A stretch of DNA of 64,000 bases from Candidatus Rokuibacteriota bacterium (GCA_003220495.1 QHSP01000023.1:1-64000), one strand, 5' to 3'. Counted from the first letter of the stretch, positions 38,803-50,671 are shown. Notes: generated by a model not told the origin, from the letters alone. A program made the numbers and translations.

Positions 38803-39963
38803 ATGGCGCGTATCGCGGTCAATACCTACATGGTGCGATACCCGCTCGGGGGCAACCTGTCCTGGGCGCTGCAATGGATCGTCGGCCTGCAGCGGCTGGG
38901 TCACGACGTCTACGTCGTGGAAAAGAGCGGTTATCGCGACGCGTGCTTCGACCTCGGGCGCAACATCATGACCGACGATTGCCGCTACGGCGTGTCGATC
39001 GTGCGGCCGCTCCTCGCGCGCTTCGGCCTCGAGGATCGCTGGTGCTACGTGGACGCCGGCGGCCGATACCACGGCCTGCCGCGCGCCCGAATCGAGGCGC
39101 TGCTCGGCGCTGCCGATCTGTTCCTGGACATGGGCACCCACGGCGTCACGCGGGAAGGTAGCTGGCTCGAGGAGGCCGTCCACGTCAAGTGTCGCGTGCT
39201 GGTGGGCACGGAGCCGGGAGTCACTCAGATAAGGATGGCGCTCAAGCACGACACCGGGGAGCCGCTACCCGAATACGACGTGTACTACACGACCGGCCTG
39301 AACATCGGCACGGCGGAGAGCACCGCGCCGACGATCGGTCGCCACTGGCGGCCGATCGTCGATCCGGTGGTGATCGAGCTGTTCCCCTGCGCGCCCGCGC
39401 CTGCCGCGGCCCCCTTCACGACGGTGATGAACTGGCAGTCGATGGCGCCCATCGTCTTCGACGGCGTCGAGTACGGTCAGAAGGACCGGGAGTTCGCCAA
39501 GTTCATCGACCTGCCCGCACGAACCCGGATTCAGCTCGAGCTTGCCGCGGCCGGCCGCTCCATGCCGGCCGATCAGCTTCGCGCGGCGGGGTGGCGGCTC
39601 CGGAACGCCCACGAGGTCACCTCCTCGGTCGAGGGCTACCTCGCCTACATCGCGGCCTCCCAAGGAGAGTTCGCGGTCTGCAAGCATTCGTGCGTCGCCA
39701 TGAACGTCGGCTGGTTCAGCGATCGCGGCGCCGCATACCTGGCGAGCGGCCGGCCGGTGGTGATGCAGGAGACGGGCTTCAGCCGCCACCTGCCGTGCGG
39801 ACGAGGGCTCTACGCCGTCCGGACGGTGGAGGAAGCCGCCGCGGCGATCGACGAGATCGCCGGCGACTGGGAGCGGCACGCGCGCTGGGCGCGCGAGGTG
39901 GCTCGGGAATATCTGGACGCGCGAAAGGTTCTCGGCCGGATGCTGGAGGAGCTGGCGCTGTGA
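38803..39963 (+). CDS. GT-B-like glycosyltransferase-family protein, paralogue 2 of 3
   Basis: LGHDVYVVEKSG, EYGQKDREFAKFIDLPA, GWFSDRGAAYLASGRPVVMQETGFSRHLP. Confidence 0.65.
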   Translation: MARIAVNTYMVRYPLGGNLSWALQWIVGLQRLGHDVYVVEKSGYRDACFDLGRNIMTDDCRYGVSIVRPLLARFGLEDRWCYVDAGGRYHGLPRARIEALLGAADLFLDMGTHGVTREGSWLEEAVHVKCRVLVGTEPGVTQIRMALKHDTGEPLPEYDVYYTTGLNIGTAESTAPTIGRHWRPIVDPVVIELFPCAPAPAAAPFTTVMNWQSMAPIVFDGVEYGQKDREFAKFIDLPARTRIQLELAAAGRSMPADQLRAAGWRLRNAHEVTSSVEGYLAYIAASQGEFAVCKHSCVAMNVGWFSDRGAAYLASGRPVVMQETGFSRHLPCGRGLYAVRTVEEAAAAIDEIAGDWERHARWAREVAREYLDARKVLGRMLEELAL

Positions 39964-40042
39964 GGACCGCGCTCGGACATCTCGCTGGCCTCCGCGCCAA
40001 TCGCGGCGCGGCGCGCATCGTGCGGCAAACGATCCAGGCGCG

Positions 40043-41200
40043 ATGAGCGCCGGGCTTCGGATCGTCGTCAGCGGGCTCATAGCGCAGTATCCGCTGGGCG
40101 GCGTGGCCTGGGACTACCTGCAGTACATCGTGGGCCTGGCGCGCCTCGGCCACGACGTCTACTACCTCGAGGACACGGGGCAGTGGCCCTACAACCCGGT
40201 CGAAGGTGGGTTGAGCAGTAGCTGCACGTTCAACGTCGAATATCTGAATGTCCTCATGGCGCGCTACGGGCTCGCCGATCGCTGGGCCTATCGGTTTCCC
40301 AAGGGGTCCCGGTGGTTCGGCGTCTCCGACGTCCGCCGTGCGGAGGTGCTGCGGAGCGCCGACCTGCTCGTGAATGTCTCGGGGACGCTGGAGCGGCCCG
40401 GGGAGTACCGGTGTGTGCGGCGGCTCGCCTACATCGATTCGGATCCGGTGTTCACGCAGATCAAGCTGGCGCGCGGCCAGGCGGACTTTCGCCAGCTCGT
40501 CGATCTGCACGACGTCCACTTCAGCTTCGGCGAGCGGTTCTCCGAGGCCGTTCCCGATACCGGCCATCGCTGGCATCCCACCCGCCAGCCGATCGTGCTG
40601 TCCGAGTGGCCGGTCTCGCCGCCGAGCCGCGAGGTCTTCACCACCGTGATGAACTGGACCAGTTACAACCCGGTCCTCTACAACGGTCAGAGCTACGGAC
40701 AGAAGGACGTCGAGTTCATGCGCTTTCTCGAGCTTCCGAGCCGGGTGACGCCGACTGTGCTCGAGATCGCCGTCAACGAGGGCAAAGTGCGCCGAACGCC
40801 GCGCGCCCTGCTCGCCCACAAGGGCTGGCGAGTCGTCGACCCGGCGACGGTCTGCCCGGATCTGGAGAGCTATCACCGGTACATCGAGTCGTCCAAGGCC
40901 GAGTGGAGTGTCGCCAAGAACGGCTACGTCGTGGGCCAGGCGGGCTGGTTCAGCGGCCGTTCGGCCTGCTATCTCGCCGCCGGGCGGCCGGTCGTCGTAC
41001 AGGACAGCGGCTTCGCCGGCCTCCTGCCCGTGGGAGAAGGTCTCCTGTCGTTCACCACGATGGACGAAGCGGTGGCCGCCATCCGCGAGGTGCAGGCGAG
41101 CTACGCCCGCCACGCCAAGGCGGCCCGGGCGATCGCGGAGAGCTATTTCGACTCGGACAAGATCCTCACCCGCCTCATCGAGTCCGCCGCGGAAGGCTAG
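40043..41200 (+). CDS. GT-B-like glycosyltransferase-family protein, paralogue 3 of 3
   Basis: LGHDVYYLEDTG, SYGQKDVEFMRFLELPS, GWFSGRSACYLAAGRPVVVQDSGFAGLLP. Confidence 0.65.
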   Translation: MSAGLRIVVSGLIAQYPLGGVAWDYLQYIVGLARLGHDVYYLEDTGQWPYNPVEGGLSSSCTFNVEYLNVLMARYGLADRWAYRFPKGSRWFGVSDVRRAEVLRSADLLVNVSGTLERPGEYRCVRRLAYIDSDPVFTQIKLARGQADFRQLVDLHDVHFSFGERFSEAVPDTGHRWHPTRQPIVLSEWPVSPPSREVFTTVMNWTSYNPVLYNGQSYGQKDVEFMRFLELPSRVTPTVLEIAVNEGKVRRTPRALLAHKGWRVVDPATVCPDLESYHRYIESSKAEWSVAKNGYVVGQAGWFSGRSACYLAAGRPVVVQDSGFAGLLPVGEGLLSFTTMDEAVAAIREVQASYARHAKAARAIAESYFDSDKILTRLIESAAEG

Positions 41201-42201
41201 TAGCCCTTCGCGCGGTCGACGAGGTTGAGCAACGGCGCGCCGTCCAGGTAGCGCCGCAGATTCTCGGCGAACAAGGTGCAGCAGTCTTCGTCGTAGCTCG
41301 CCACGAAGCCGGAGACGTGCGGCGACAGGATGACGTGGTCGCCGGCGCCGTACAGAGGATGGCCGGCCGGCGGGGGCTCCTGGGCGAAGACGTCGACCGC
41401 GGCCCCGGCGATGCGCTGGTCGGCGAGCGCCCGCGCGAGCGCGGGCTCGTCGACGCTGGCGCCGCGCCCGACGTTGATGAAGTAGGCTGTGGGCTTCATC
41501 GCGCCGAGCTCGCGCGCGCCGATCATGTGCTGGGTCTCGCGGGTCAGTGGGGCGCACATCACGACGACGTCCGAGCCGGCCAGCAGGTCGGTCAGCTGCG
41601 CCGGCGAGAACCACGCGTCGGGCAAGCGGCCCTCGGGATCCCCCGTGCCGGCCGGGCAGTAGCCGTGATCGGCGCGCCGAGCCGGATCCCGCTTGCACGC
41701 GAGCACGCGCATCGCGAACGCGGTCTTGGCAATGCGCGCGAGCTCGCGCCCGATGCTGCCGTAGCCGATGATGCCGAGCGTCGCCCCGCGCACCGCGGTC
41801 GGGACGAACAGCGGCCAGCGCTGCTCGTCGGGCGGCCAGACGCCCCGAGCCTGCCACTCGACCATGCGGGGCACGCGATGCGCCAGCGCCAGGAGCGCCG
41901 TCATCGCGTACTCGGCGACGGTCGCCGCGTGCACGCCGCTGGCGGTCGTGAGGGCGAGCGCGTTGTCGGCGTAAAGCGGGTGCTCGTGGAGCCCGTTCAC
42001 GCCCGCCATGTGCACCTGGACCCACTTGAGGCGCGGCGCTCGCGAGCGATCGCGCGGGAGCATCCCGCCGTAGAGGATCTCCGCGCTCGCATAGTCGGCG
42101 GTCGCGGGATCGGCGCGCGTCACGGTCAGCCGCGGCGAGACCCGCCGCAGCCGGTCGAGCTGGGCGTCGTCGAATGCGGTGGTCACGAGCACGTCGGGCA
42201 T
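41197..42201 (-). CDS. D-isomer-specific 2-hydroxyacid dehydrogenase
   Basis: GATLGIIGYGSIGRELARIAK, KPTAYFINVGRGASVDEPAL, DVFAQEPPPAGHPLY. Confidence 0.92.
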   Translation of the reverse strand: MPDVLVTTAFDDAQLDRLRRVSPRLTVTRADPATADYASAEILYGGMLPRDRSRAPRLKWVQVHMAGVNGLHEHPLYADNALALTTASGVHAATVAEYAMTALLALAHRVPRMVEWQARGVWPPDEQRWPLFVPTAVRGATLGIIGYGSIGRELARIAKTAFAMRVLACKRDPARRADHGYCPAGTGDPEGRLPDAWFSPAQLTDLLAGSDVVVMCAPLTRETQHMIGARELGAMKPTAYFINVGRGASVDEPALARALADQRIAGAAVDVFAQEPPPAGHPLYGAGDHVILSPHVSGFVASYDEDCCTLFAENLRRYLDGAPLLNLVDRAKGY

Positions 42202-42218
42202 GGCGGTCGCGCGTTCTC

Positions 42219-44933
42219 TTACTTCGATTGGGTCAGCGCGCGCAGGGTCTCCTCCAGGCGCTTTTGCTCGGCGCCGTAGGTCGCCCAGTCGCCCCGCCGA
42301 AGCGCGTCCTGCGCCCGGCTCCAGATCTCCCAGGCCCGCTGGCCGAGCTGGCGCGCGCTGGCCGCGCCCTCCGCCGACCCCTCGGTGGAGGACGTCGAGG
42401 GGGTGGCCGCGGACGTCGCCGTCGGACGTCCGCCGAAGATCCGCGAGAGGGACTGCTCGAGCGTCGGCTCCATGGCGATCTGGTTCCCGTACGCCACGAT
42501 CACCCGTCGGAGCTCGGGAAGCGCTCCCTGCTCGGCGGCGGCCAGGTACAGCGGCTGGACGTAGATCAGCGACTGGTCGATGGGGATCGCCAGCAAGGAG
42601 CCGCGGATGACCGACGAGCCACGCTGGTTCCAGAGCGAGAGCTGCTGGGAGATGATCGGGTCCTGATCGATCCGGGCGTCGATCTGGCGCGGTCCGTAGA
42701 CGAGCTTCTGCTTGGGAAAGTTGAAGACGATCAGGCGGCCGTAGTTCGGCGGATCCGAGCGCGCGGCCATCCACGCGATCATGTTGTCGCGACGCGCCGG
42801 ATTGAAGAGCGTGAGCAGGATGAACTCCTCCTTCTGCTCGCCCGGCAGCCGCATGATCGTAAAGTAGGGCTCCATGTCGCGGTCGCGCCCCTCGATGGCC
42901 CGACGCGGCACCGCCCAGAGATCCTCCTTGTTGTAGAACACCTGCGGATCGAGCATGTGGTAGGTCGCGTACTTGCGGGCCTGGATCGCGAAGAAGTCTT
43001 CGGGATACCGGATGTGGCGGCGGAGCGTCTCCGGCATCTTGTCGAGCGGCTTGAGGAGGCCGGGGAAGGCACCGCCGTACGCGCGCACGATCGGGTCGGT
43101 GTCGTCGGCCCGATAGAACGTCACCGAGCCGTCGTAGGCGTCGATCGTCACCTTCACCGAGTTCCGGATGTAGTTGCCCATGCCGGGCACGGGCTCCGAG
43201 TACGGATAGCGGTCGGTCGTCGTGTAGCCGTCGAGCATCCAGATCAGGCGCCCGTCGTCGTCGACGACCATGTACGGGTCGCGGTCGAAGCGGAAGAAGG
43301 GCGCGATCTGGCGCACGCGCTGGGTGACCGTCCGGTAGATCATGATGCGGCTCTGGTCGGTGAGGTCGTTGGACAGGAGGATCTTGATCTCGCCGAACCG
43401 CATCGCGAACGCGACCTTGCGGAAGAACGAGGAGAGCGGGATGCCGCCGACGCCGCTGTAGGTCGTGTAGACGTTCTGGTCGCCCGAGGGATAGTCGAGC
43501 TCCTGGGACTTGGTCCTGACCAGGACGTATTCGTTGGACACTTCTCCGTAGTAGATCTGGGGCCGCGTGATCTTCGGGAAGCCGCTCGTCGACTGGGGCG
43601 GGATGTCCTTGACGAGGAACTCCGGCAGGCCCTCGGCGGTGATCCGGTTGACCGGCCCCACCACCGCGCCGTAGCCGTGCGTGAACGTCAGGTGCTCATT
43701 GATCCAGATCCGCGACTGGAGGTGCTGGTACGAGAGCTCGCGGGGTGACAGCATGAGCTGCCGGTACTCGCCGTTCACGACGTAGCGGTCGTTGTCCACG
43801 TCCACGAACTTGTAGTAGGTCCGGATCTCCTGGAGCTGCGCGAACGTGCGGAGCAAGGGGCGGTAGTCCCACAGGCGGATGTTCTTGACGGTGGCGGCGT
43901 TGCGCTCGAGCGCGCGCGCGTCGAGCGCCTCGTCGGCCGGGAACTCGCGCTCGACGATCCGGTCCAGGCCGTACGCCTGGCGGGTCATCCGGATGTTGTG
44001 GCCGATGAAGGGCCGCTCGGCCGCAAGCTCGTTGGGCGTGACCCGGAAGCGCTGCAGGAGCGCCGGGTAGACGCCCAGGCCGACCACCCAGACCAGCGCC
44101 AGCGCCACCAGGCCACCGGCGACCAGGCGCAGTCCCGACCGCGCGATCTGGGCGAGGCACGCGACGGCGCACAGCGCCGCGAACACCGCGAGCGCGCCGA
44201 GCACCGGCAACGACGCGTAGATGTCGGTATAGGCCGCGCCGAACACGATGCCGCGGGGCGAGAAGACCAGCTCGAACCGGTCGAGCCAGAAGCCGACTGC
44301 CTTGAGACCGAGCGCCACGGCGCCGAGGACGAGCAGGTGCGAGCGGGCGCCGGCCGCCAGCCGCGGGCCACGGCTCGTCAGCACGAGGCTCCGCTGGAGC
44401 ACGTAGACGGCCAAGGTGAGGACGATCGTCGCGCTGACGAGCGTGAGCGCCCAGCCGTGCACGAGCCGCCACAGCGGCAAGACGAAGACGAAGAAGCTCA
44501 GGTCGTAGCCGAACAGCGGGTCGACGGTGCCGAACGGCGTGGCGTTGAGGTAGCCGAGCACCGTCTCCCAGTGGACGGTGGCGCGCATGCCGGAGGCCAG
44601 CGCGATCAGCAGCAGCACGATCGGCAGGAACCGGCGGATCAGCGGCTCGATGATCACGCGACTCGGGAGCCCGAGCTGATCCTCGAGCTCCCAGATGACG
44701 TCGGGCGCCGCCGTGCGGGCGGCGAACGTCAGGTTGGCGTAGAGGAAGACGAGCACCCCGATCGCGAGCGCGGCGAAGAGCGACCCGCGCAGGGACAGCG
44801 TCTTGACGAAGACTTCCGAGTAGCCGACCTCGACGAACCAGAGCCAGTCAGTGTAGAGCGGCACGACCTGGGCGAGGAGGCCCAGGCCCAGGAGTAGCAG
44901 GAGGAGCAGGAGGATGGGCTGCGGCCGGTTCAT
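42219..44933 (-). CDS. UPF0182 (COG1615) family membrane protein
   Basis: 904 aa, multiple N-terminal TM helices, long conserved soluble domain (YGPRQIDARIDQDPIISQQLSLWNQRGSSVIRGSLLAIPI). Confidence 0.9.
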   Translation of the reverse strand: MNRPQPILLLLLLLLGLGLLAQVVPLYTDWLWFVEVGYSEVFVKTLSLRGSLFAALAIGVLVFLYANLTFAARTAAPDVIWELEDQLGLPSRVIIEPLIRRFLPIVLLLIALASGMRATVHWETVLGYLNATPFGTVDPLFGYDLSFFVFVLPLWRLVHGWALTLVSATIVLTLAVYVLQRSLVLTSRGPRLAAGARSHLLVLGAVALGLKAVGFWLDRFELVFSPRGIVFGAAYTDIYASLPVLGALAVFAALCAVACLAQIARSGLRLVAGGLVALALVWVVGLGVYPALLQRFRVTPNELAAERPFIGHNIRMTRQAYGLDRIVEREFPADEALDARALERNAATVKNIRLWDYRPLLRTFAQLQEIRTYYKFVDVDNDRYVVNGEYRQLMLSPRELSYQHLQSRIWINEHLTFTHGYGAVVGPVNRITAEGLPEFLVKDIPPQSTSGFPKITRPQIYYGEVSNEYVLVRTKSQELDYPSGDQNVYTTYSGVGGIPLSSFFRKVAFAMRFGEIKILLSNDLTDQSRIMIYRTVTQRVRQIAPFFRFDRDPYMVVDDDGRLIWMLDGYTTTDRYPYSEPVPGMGNYIRNSVKVTIDAYDGSVTFYRADDTDPIVRAYGGAFPGLLKPLDKMPETLRRHIRYPEDFFAIQARKYATYHMLDPQVFYNKEDLWAVPRRAIEGRDRDMEPYFTIMRLPGEQKEEFILLTLFNPARRDNMIAWMAARSDPPNYGRLIVFNFPKQKLVYGPRQIDARIDQDPIISQQLSLWNQRGSSVIRGSLLAIPIDQSLIYVQPLYLAAAEQGALPELRRVIVAYGNQIAMEPTLEQSLSRIFGGRPTATSAATPSTSSTEGSAEGAASARQLGQRAWEIWSRAQDALRRGDWATYGAEQKRLEETLRALTQSK

Positions 44934-44952
44934 AGACCTCCGCGCGCCGGGA

Positions 44953-46227
<1,275 letters not shown>

Positions 46228-46300
46228 TTAATTAATCGGCCGTCGCCACCCGGCGTTTCCGCCGATGGCCGGACCGGCCAAGGCGTATCGGTGTGCTGAG

Positions 46301-47452
46301 CTACACCCCTGCGTCGTCGCGCAGGTCCTTGACGCGGTTCGTTCGTTCCCACGCGAACTGGGACTCCGCGCGTCCGAAGTGACCGTAGGCCGCGGTCTTC
46401 TTGTAGATCGGCCGGCGCAGGTCGAGATACTTGATGATCCCCGCCGGCGTGAAGTCGAAGTGACGCCGGATCAGCGCCTCGAGGACCCGGTTCGGAACCT
46501 TCCCGGTGCCGAACGTGTCGACCATGATCGAGACCGGCTCGGCGACGCCGATCGCATAGGCGACCTGGACCTGCGCCCGCTGGGCCAGCCCGGCGGCGAC
46601 GACGTTCTTGGCGACGTGGCGCGCCATGTAGCACGCGGAGCGATCGACCTTCGTCGGATCCTTGCCGGAGAAGGCGCCGCCCCCGTGCGGGCACGAGCCG
46701 CCGTAGGTGTCGACGATGATCTTGCGGCCGGTGAGACCGGTGTCGCCCATCGGCCCGCCGGTCACGAACCGTCCGGTCGGGTTCACGTGGATGACGCACC
46801 GCTGCAGGTCGATCAGCTCGGCCGGGATCGTCGGCTTGATCACCTGCTCGATGACGTCCTCGCGGATCCGCTGCGCGCCGACCTCGGGGCTGTGCTGGGT
46901 GGACACGACGACCGTCTCCACCGCGCGCGGCACGCCGTCGACGTAGCGGATGCTGACTTGAGACTTTCCGTCCGGTCGCAGATAGTCGAGCGCCCCCGAC
47001 TTGCGCCGCTCCGAGAGCCGCATCACGAGCTTGTGCGCGAGCATGATCGGCATCGGCATGAGCTCGGCGGTCTCGGTGCAGGCATAGCCGAACATGAGCC
47101 CCTGGTCGCCGGCGCCGAGCTTGTCGACGCCCTGGGCGATGTCGGACGACTGCTCGTCGATCGCCGCGATGACGCCGCACGTCTCGTAGTCGAAGCCGAA
47201 CTTCGCCCGTGTGTAGCCGACGTCGCGGATCGTCTCGCGCGCGATGCGCGGAATATCGACGTAGCACGACGTCGTGATCTCGCCTGCCACGACCACGAGC
47301 CCGGTGGTCAGCAGCGACTCGCAGGCGACGCGCCCGGTGGGATCCTGGGAAATGATCGCGTCCAGCACCGCATCGGAGATCTGGTCGGCGATCTTGTCGG
47401 GGTGACCCTCGGTCACCGACTCCGACGTGAACAGGTACTCGTCACGCGCCAT
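46301..47452 (-). CDS. metK: S-adenosylmethionine synthase
   Basis: [62 protein letters not shown] 6 nt before ATG 47452. Confidence 0.96.
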   Translation of the reverse strand: MARDEYLFTSESVTEGHPDKIADQISDAVLDAIISQDPTGRVACESLLTTGLVVVAGEITTSCYVDIPRIARETIRDVGYTRAKFGFDYETCGVIAAIDEQSSDIAQGVDKLGAGDQGLMFGYACTETAELMPMPIMLAHKLVMRLSERRKSGALDYLRPDGKSQVSIRYVDGVPRAVETVVVSTQHSPEVGAQRIREDVIEQVIKPTIPAELIDLQRCVIHVNPTGRFVTGGPMGDTGLTGRKIIVDTYGGSCPHGGGAFSGKDPTKVDRSACYMARHVAKNVVAAGLAQRAQVQVAYAIGVAEPVSIMVDTFGTGKVPNRVLEALIRRHFDFTPAGIIKYLDLRRPIYKKTAAYGHFGRAESQFAWERTNRVKDLRDDAGV

Positions 47453-47520
47453 CGACATCCTCCCGGGCACCGCGTCGTGCGATGCAAGCGCCGCAACTGT
47501 AACACGAATTTCGAGCGCGG

Positions 47521-48567
47521 CTAAGAGGCTCGCAGTCGTCGCTTCATCTCGTCGAGCACGGGAATCGGCCAGGGGTCGGTTCCGCGGCCGACCGCCAGGT
47601 AGTAGCTCGTCCACGCGCCGAGGTAGGCCAGGCCCAGGAGCCGCGCCACCCGTCCCGCGCCGCGCGTCGAGCACTCGCTGACATCGCCCGCGGCGGACGC
47701 GATGAGGTCGCGCATCACCGCGAAGCGCCGCGCGATTTCGGGTAACTCGTCGCGATCCCGCAGAAAGACCGCGTGCATCGTCGCGCCGACCGGCGCCCGC
47801 CACGCTTCGATCTCGTTGTGGTTCATCTCCGGGATCGCGCCGGCGATCGCGAACCGCTTGGCGTTCTCCTCGACCTCGGTCTTCCAGCGATACGCCACGC
47901 CGCCGGTCGATGGGCCCCCGTAGAACGCCGGCAAGCGCGTGCCGATCGCGAGCGCGAGCCGCTTGGCCTCGTTCTGGGCGACGGGGCGCGCCGGCCCGAG
48001 CTCGGCGGCGAGCGCGGTCACGACGTCGACCGCTTCGGCGATCTCGGCGTCGGTCGCGATCGCCAGCCCCGCGTCACACAGGATCCTGAGCGACGGGAAG
48101 AACAGGTACCCGAGCGCCATGCGCGGCATCAGCCCGTCGGGCAGCTTCACCCGCGACAGTCCCCGCGCGTCGGCGAGCGCTTCCAGCCGGCCCCCCGCGG
48201 TGAGCGCGACTAGCGGGACCGCGCGCTCGAGCGCTGCCTCGGCCGCCGAGAGCACTTCCGCCGTGTCGCCGGAGTAGGACGAGGCCACGACGAGCGTGTG
48301 CTTGCCCGCGGTCGGCGGCAGACCGTATCCGCGGTGGACGACGATCGGGACGTCGAGCCGCTCGGCGGCGCACCCCGCGATCAGCTCGGCGCCGGCGGCC
48401 GACCCACCCATCCCGACGAGGACGACGAGCATCGGGCGCGGAAGCGACATCGGAGGCGTCGCGCGGAGCGCGAGCGCGGCACGACACTGGGCCGGAAACG
48501 ACGCCAGCGCCTCGCGCGCCCGGTGCGGGTCGGTCCGTTCGAACAGGGCTGGATCGTCGAGCGTCAT
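47521..48567 (-). CDS. Bifunctional phosphoglucose/phosphomannose isomerase-type SIS protein
   Basis: [34 protein letters not shown]. Confidence 0.88.
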   Translation of the reverse strand: MTLDDPALFERTDPHRAREALASFPAQCRAALALRATPPMSLPRPMLVVLVGMGGSAAGAELIAGCAAERLDVPIVVHRGYGLPPTAGKHTLVVASSYSGDTAEVLSAAEAALERAVPLVALTAGGRLEALADARGLSRVKLPDGLMPRMALGYLFFPSLRILCDAGLAIATDAEIAEAVDVVTALAAELGPARPVAQNEAKRLALAIGTRLPAFYGGPSTGGVAYRWKTEVEENAKRFAIAGAIPEMNHNEIEAWRAPVGATMHAVFLRDRDELPEIARRFAVMRDLIASAAGDVSECSTRGAGRVARLLGLAYLGAWTSYYLAVGRGTDPWPIPVLDEMKRRLRAS

Positions 48568-50657
48568 CGACGCGCCAGGGTCACGGCCGCCTCGAGCGTC
48601 GCTGCCGCGTCGGGGTCGACGTCGAGGCGCCACACCAGCAGGAGCGCAGTGCCCTGATAGATCCGCTCGAAGCCGCCCTCGGAGAGCGACACCGTCTCGA
48701 CCGGACCCCAGGCAAGCTCCGCCGCGGGACTCCAGCGCAGGCGCGCCTCCACGGCCGCCCACTCGTCCACCAGGGTCACCGCCGAGAGATCCGTCGCGCG
48801 TCCCGAGCTCCCGAGCGTGGGCCGCGCCGCGAGGTCGAGGTACCGGTCGGGCGCATGCCCGGCCGTGAGGGCCAGATTCCACTGGACCGCCCAGCGTCCG
48901 GTGAGCCGCTGCCCGCGGGGCGGTCGTAGACGATAGCGCACCGCGAGCGTCGCGTCGCGGATCGTCACCCGCTTGTCCATCGCGAGCGGCAGATCCGGCG
49001 TCGGCGCGCGCGAGAGCACGATCGAGACGGCGTCGGCGTCGTCCTCGACGGCGCACTCGAGCCGCTCGACGCCGATCACGCCACGCGCCGCGGCCCAGGG
49101 CGCGACAGGATCGAGCGCCGTCTGGGCTTCGGCGAAGAGCCCTTCGGTGAGCGAGCCGCGCCGAATCGCGTCGTAGGCCAGCAACGCGTCGAGACCGGCT
49201 TCCTTGGGCGTGGCGGCGTCGTGGATCGTCCGCGCGCCGTCGGAGGCGCCGAGACCCGCGCGAGCTCGCACCTTGTCGTGGTACGCCTCGGACCGGCGGG
49301 CCAGCACGTCGGCGACGTCGAGTCTTGCCGGGAAGTACCCGAGCTCGGTGACCATCCCGCCCGCCTCGGGCTCGAGCGTGACGGCCAGCGCGCGCGTGCG
49401 GACGTAGACCTCGACGCGTCCGTCGCCGTTGCCGTCTTCGCGAGTCCACGCGGTCTCGGCAGCGGCGCCCGCCTCCACCAGCGAGTGCTCGGCTTCCAGG
49501 AGCGAGGTCTTCACGGCGCGGCGCAGGTGCGGGAGATAACAGCCGCCGAACACACCGTGCCAGTACGCGTCGTTGGCCTGACCTCGCCAGAGCGCGACCT
49601 GACCGCTGATGAGCCGCGCGTCGTCCGGACGCCGCGCGAGGGCGCCGTGGATCGCGCGCGAGAGCCGGAGCATCTTCCAGTAGGTGTCGCCGACCTCGGG
49701 ATACTTCACGAGGAAGCTTCGCCAGAAGCCGCCGCGCAGCAGGCCGACCAGCCGCTCGCCGTCGGCCAGCCGGCTGATCTCGATCTTGGCCGCGTCGAGC
49801 GCGCGCGCGGCATCGGCCGAGAGCGCCCACTCCCCCATCTCTCCGTACGAGGCCGTCGGGAGGTAGACACGGCCGCTCGCGGGGACGCGCTCGACGACGT
49901 CGGCGAGGGTCGTCGCGTCGAGCCAGGGCGTGGACAGGATCCGGTCGAAGAAGCGGTCGAGCCAGCCTTCCGCGTAGACGTGGGCGTGGGTGCCCGGCCA
50001 CACGCCGAACTTCTCGCCGTCGTCGACCATGGTGATCGCCGTCGCCCGTCCCCGCCAGGCGCTCAGATACTCGAACGTCTCGTCGACACCGGCGAACGGA
50101 ATCAAGTAGCGGAGCCGCTGGTTGATCGGGAAGACCCGCAGGCTCTGGCCCTGCTCGTCGGTCATGTAGTAGCCGCCGAGCGTGTCGACGTCGAGCCCCG
50201 CCAGCGCGAAGTGTCGGTCGTCGACCAGCACGTACTCGACGCCGGCCTCGCTCAGGACGCGCGGCAGCTGCGGCTCCCAGACGCGCTCGGCGAGCCACAT
50301 CCCGCGCGGACGCACCCCAAAGTGCGACTTGAGAAACGTCGTCAACCGCTCGATCTGGCCGATCTTGTCGTGGTCGGGGAGCACGGCCAGGATCGGCTCG
50401 TAGAATCCGCCGGTCAGGAGCTCCACCTGCCCGCGCGCGGCGACGGTGCCGAGGAGATCGAAGGTACGAGGCGAACGCTCGCGCAGCCACTCGAGCAGGC
50501 TGCCGGTGCAGTGGACGCTCAGCCGGACCTCAGGCCGTTGCTCGAGCCGCTCGAGAAAAGGCCGGTAGGCGCGCTCGGTCGCCTCGACCATGACGTGATC
50601 GAAGTTGCCGATCGGCTGGTGGTTGTGGACGCCGAAGCAGAACGCCAGACGGTCCAT
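48564..50657 (-). CDS. GH57 family alpha-glucanotransferase/amylase with DUF1925/1926-like C-terminal domains
   Basis: FGVHNHQPIGNFDHV, GMWLAERVWEPQLP, ITMVDDGEKFGVWP. Confidence 0.9.
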   Translation of the reverse strand: MDRLAFCFGVHNHQPIGNFDHVMVEATERAYRPFLERLEQRPEVRLSVHCTGSLLEWLRERSPRTFDLLGTVAARGQVELLTGGFYEPILAVLPDHDKIGQIERLTTFLKSHFGVRPRGMWLAERVWEPQLPRVLSEAGVEYVLVDDRHFALAGLDVDTLGGYYMTDEQGQSLRVFPINQRLRYLIPFAGVDETFEYLSAWRGRATAITMVDDGEKFGVWPGTHAHVYAEGWLDRFFDRILSTPWLDATTLADVVERVPASGRVYLPTASYGEMGEWALSADAARALDAAKIEISRLADGERLVGLLRGGFWRSFLVKYPEVGDTYWKMLRLSRAIHGALARRPDDARLISGQVALWRGQANDAYWHGVFGGCYLPHLRRAVKTSLLEAEHSLVEAGAAAETAWTREDGNGDGRVEVYVRTRALAVTLEPEAGGMVTELGYFPARLDVADVLARRSEAYHDKVRARAGLGASDGARTIHDAATPKEAGLDALLAYDAIRRGSLTEGLFAEAQTALDPVAPWAAARGVIGVERLECAVEDDADAVSIVLSRAPTPDLPLAMDKRVTIRDATLAVRYRLRPPRGQRLTGRWAVQWNLALTAGHAPDRYLDLAARPTLGSSGRATDLSAVTLVDEWAAVEARLRWSPAAELAWGPVETVSLSEGGFERIYQGTALLLVWRLDVDPDAAATLEAAVTLARR

Positions 50658-50671
50658 CGGTCACGAGGCTC

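Noticed and set aside
42174-43748. 524-aa + strand ORF opposite the UPF0182 gene
   Set aside because: Antisense shadow of a well-recognised family
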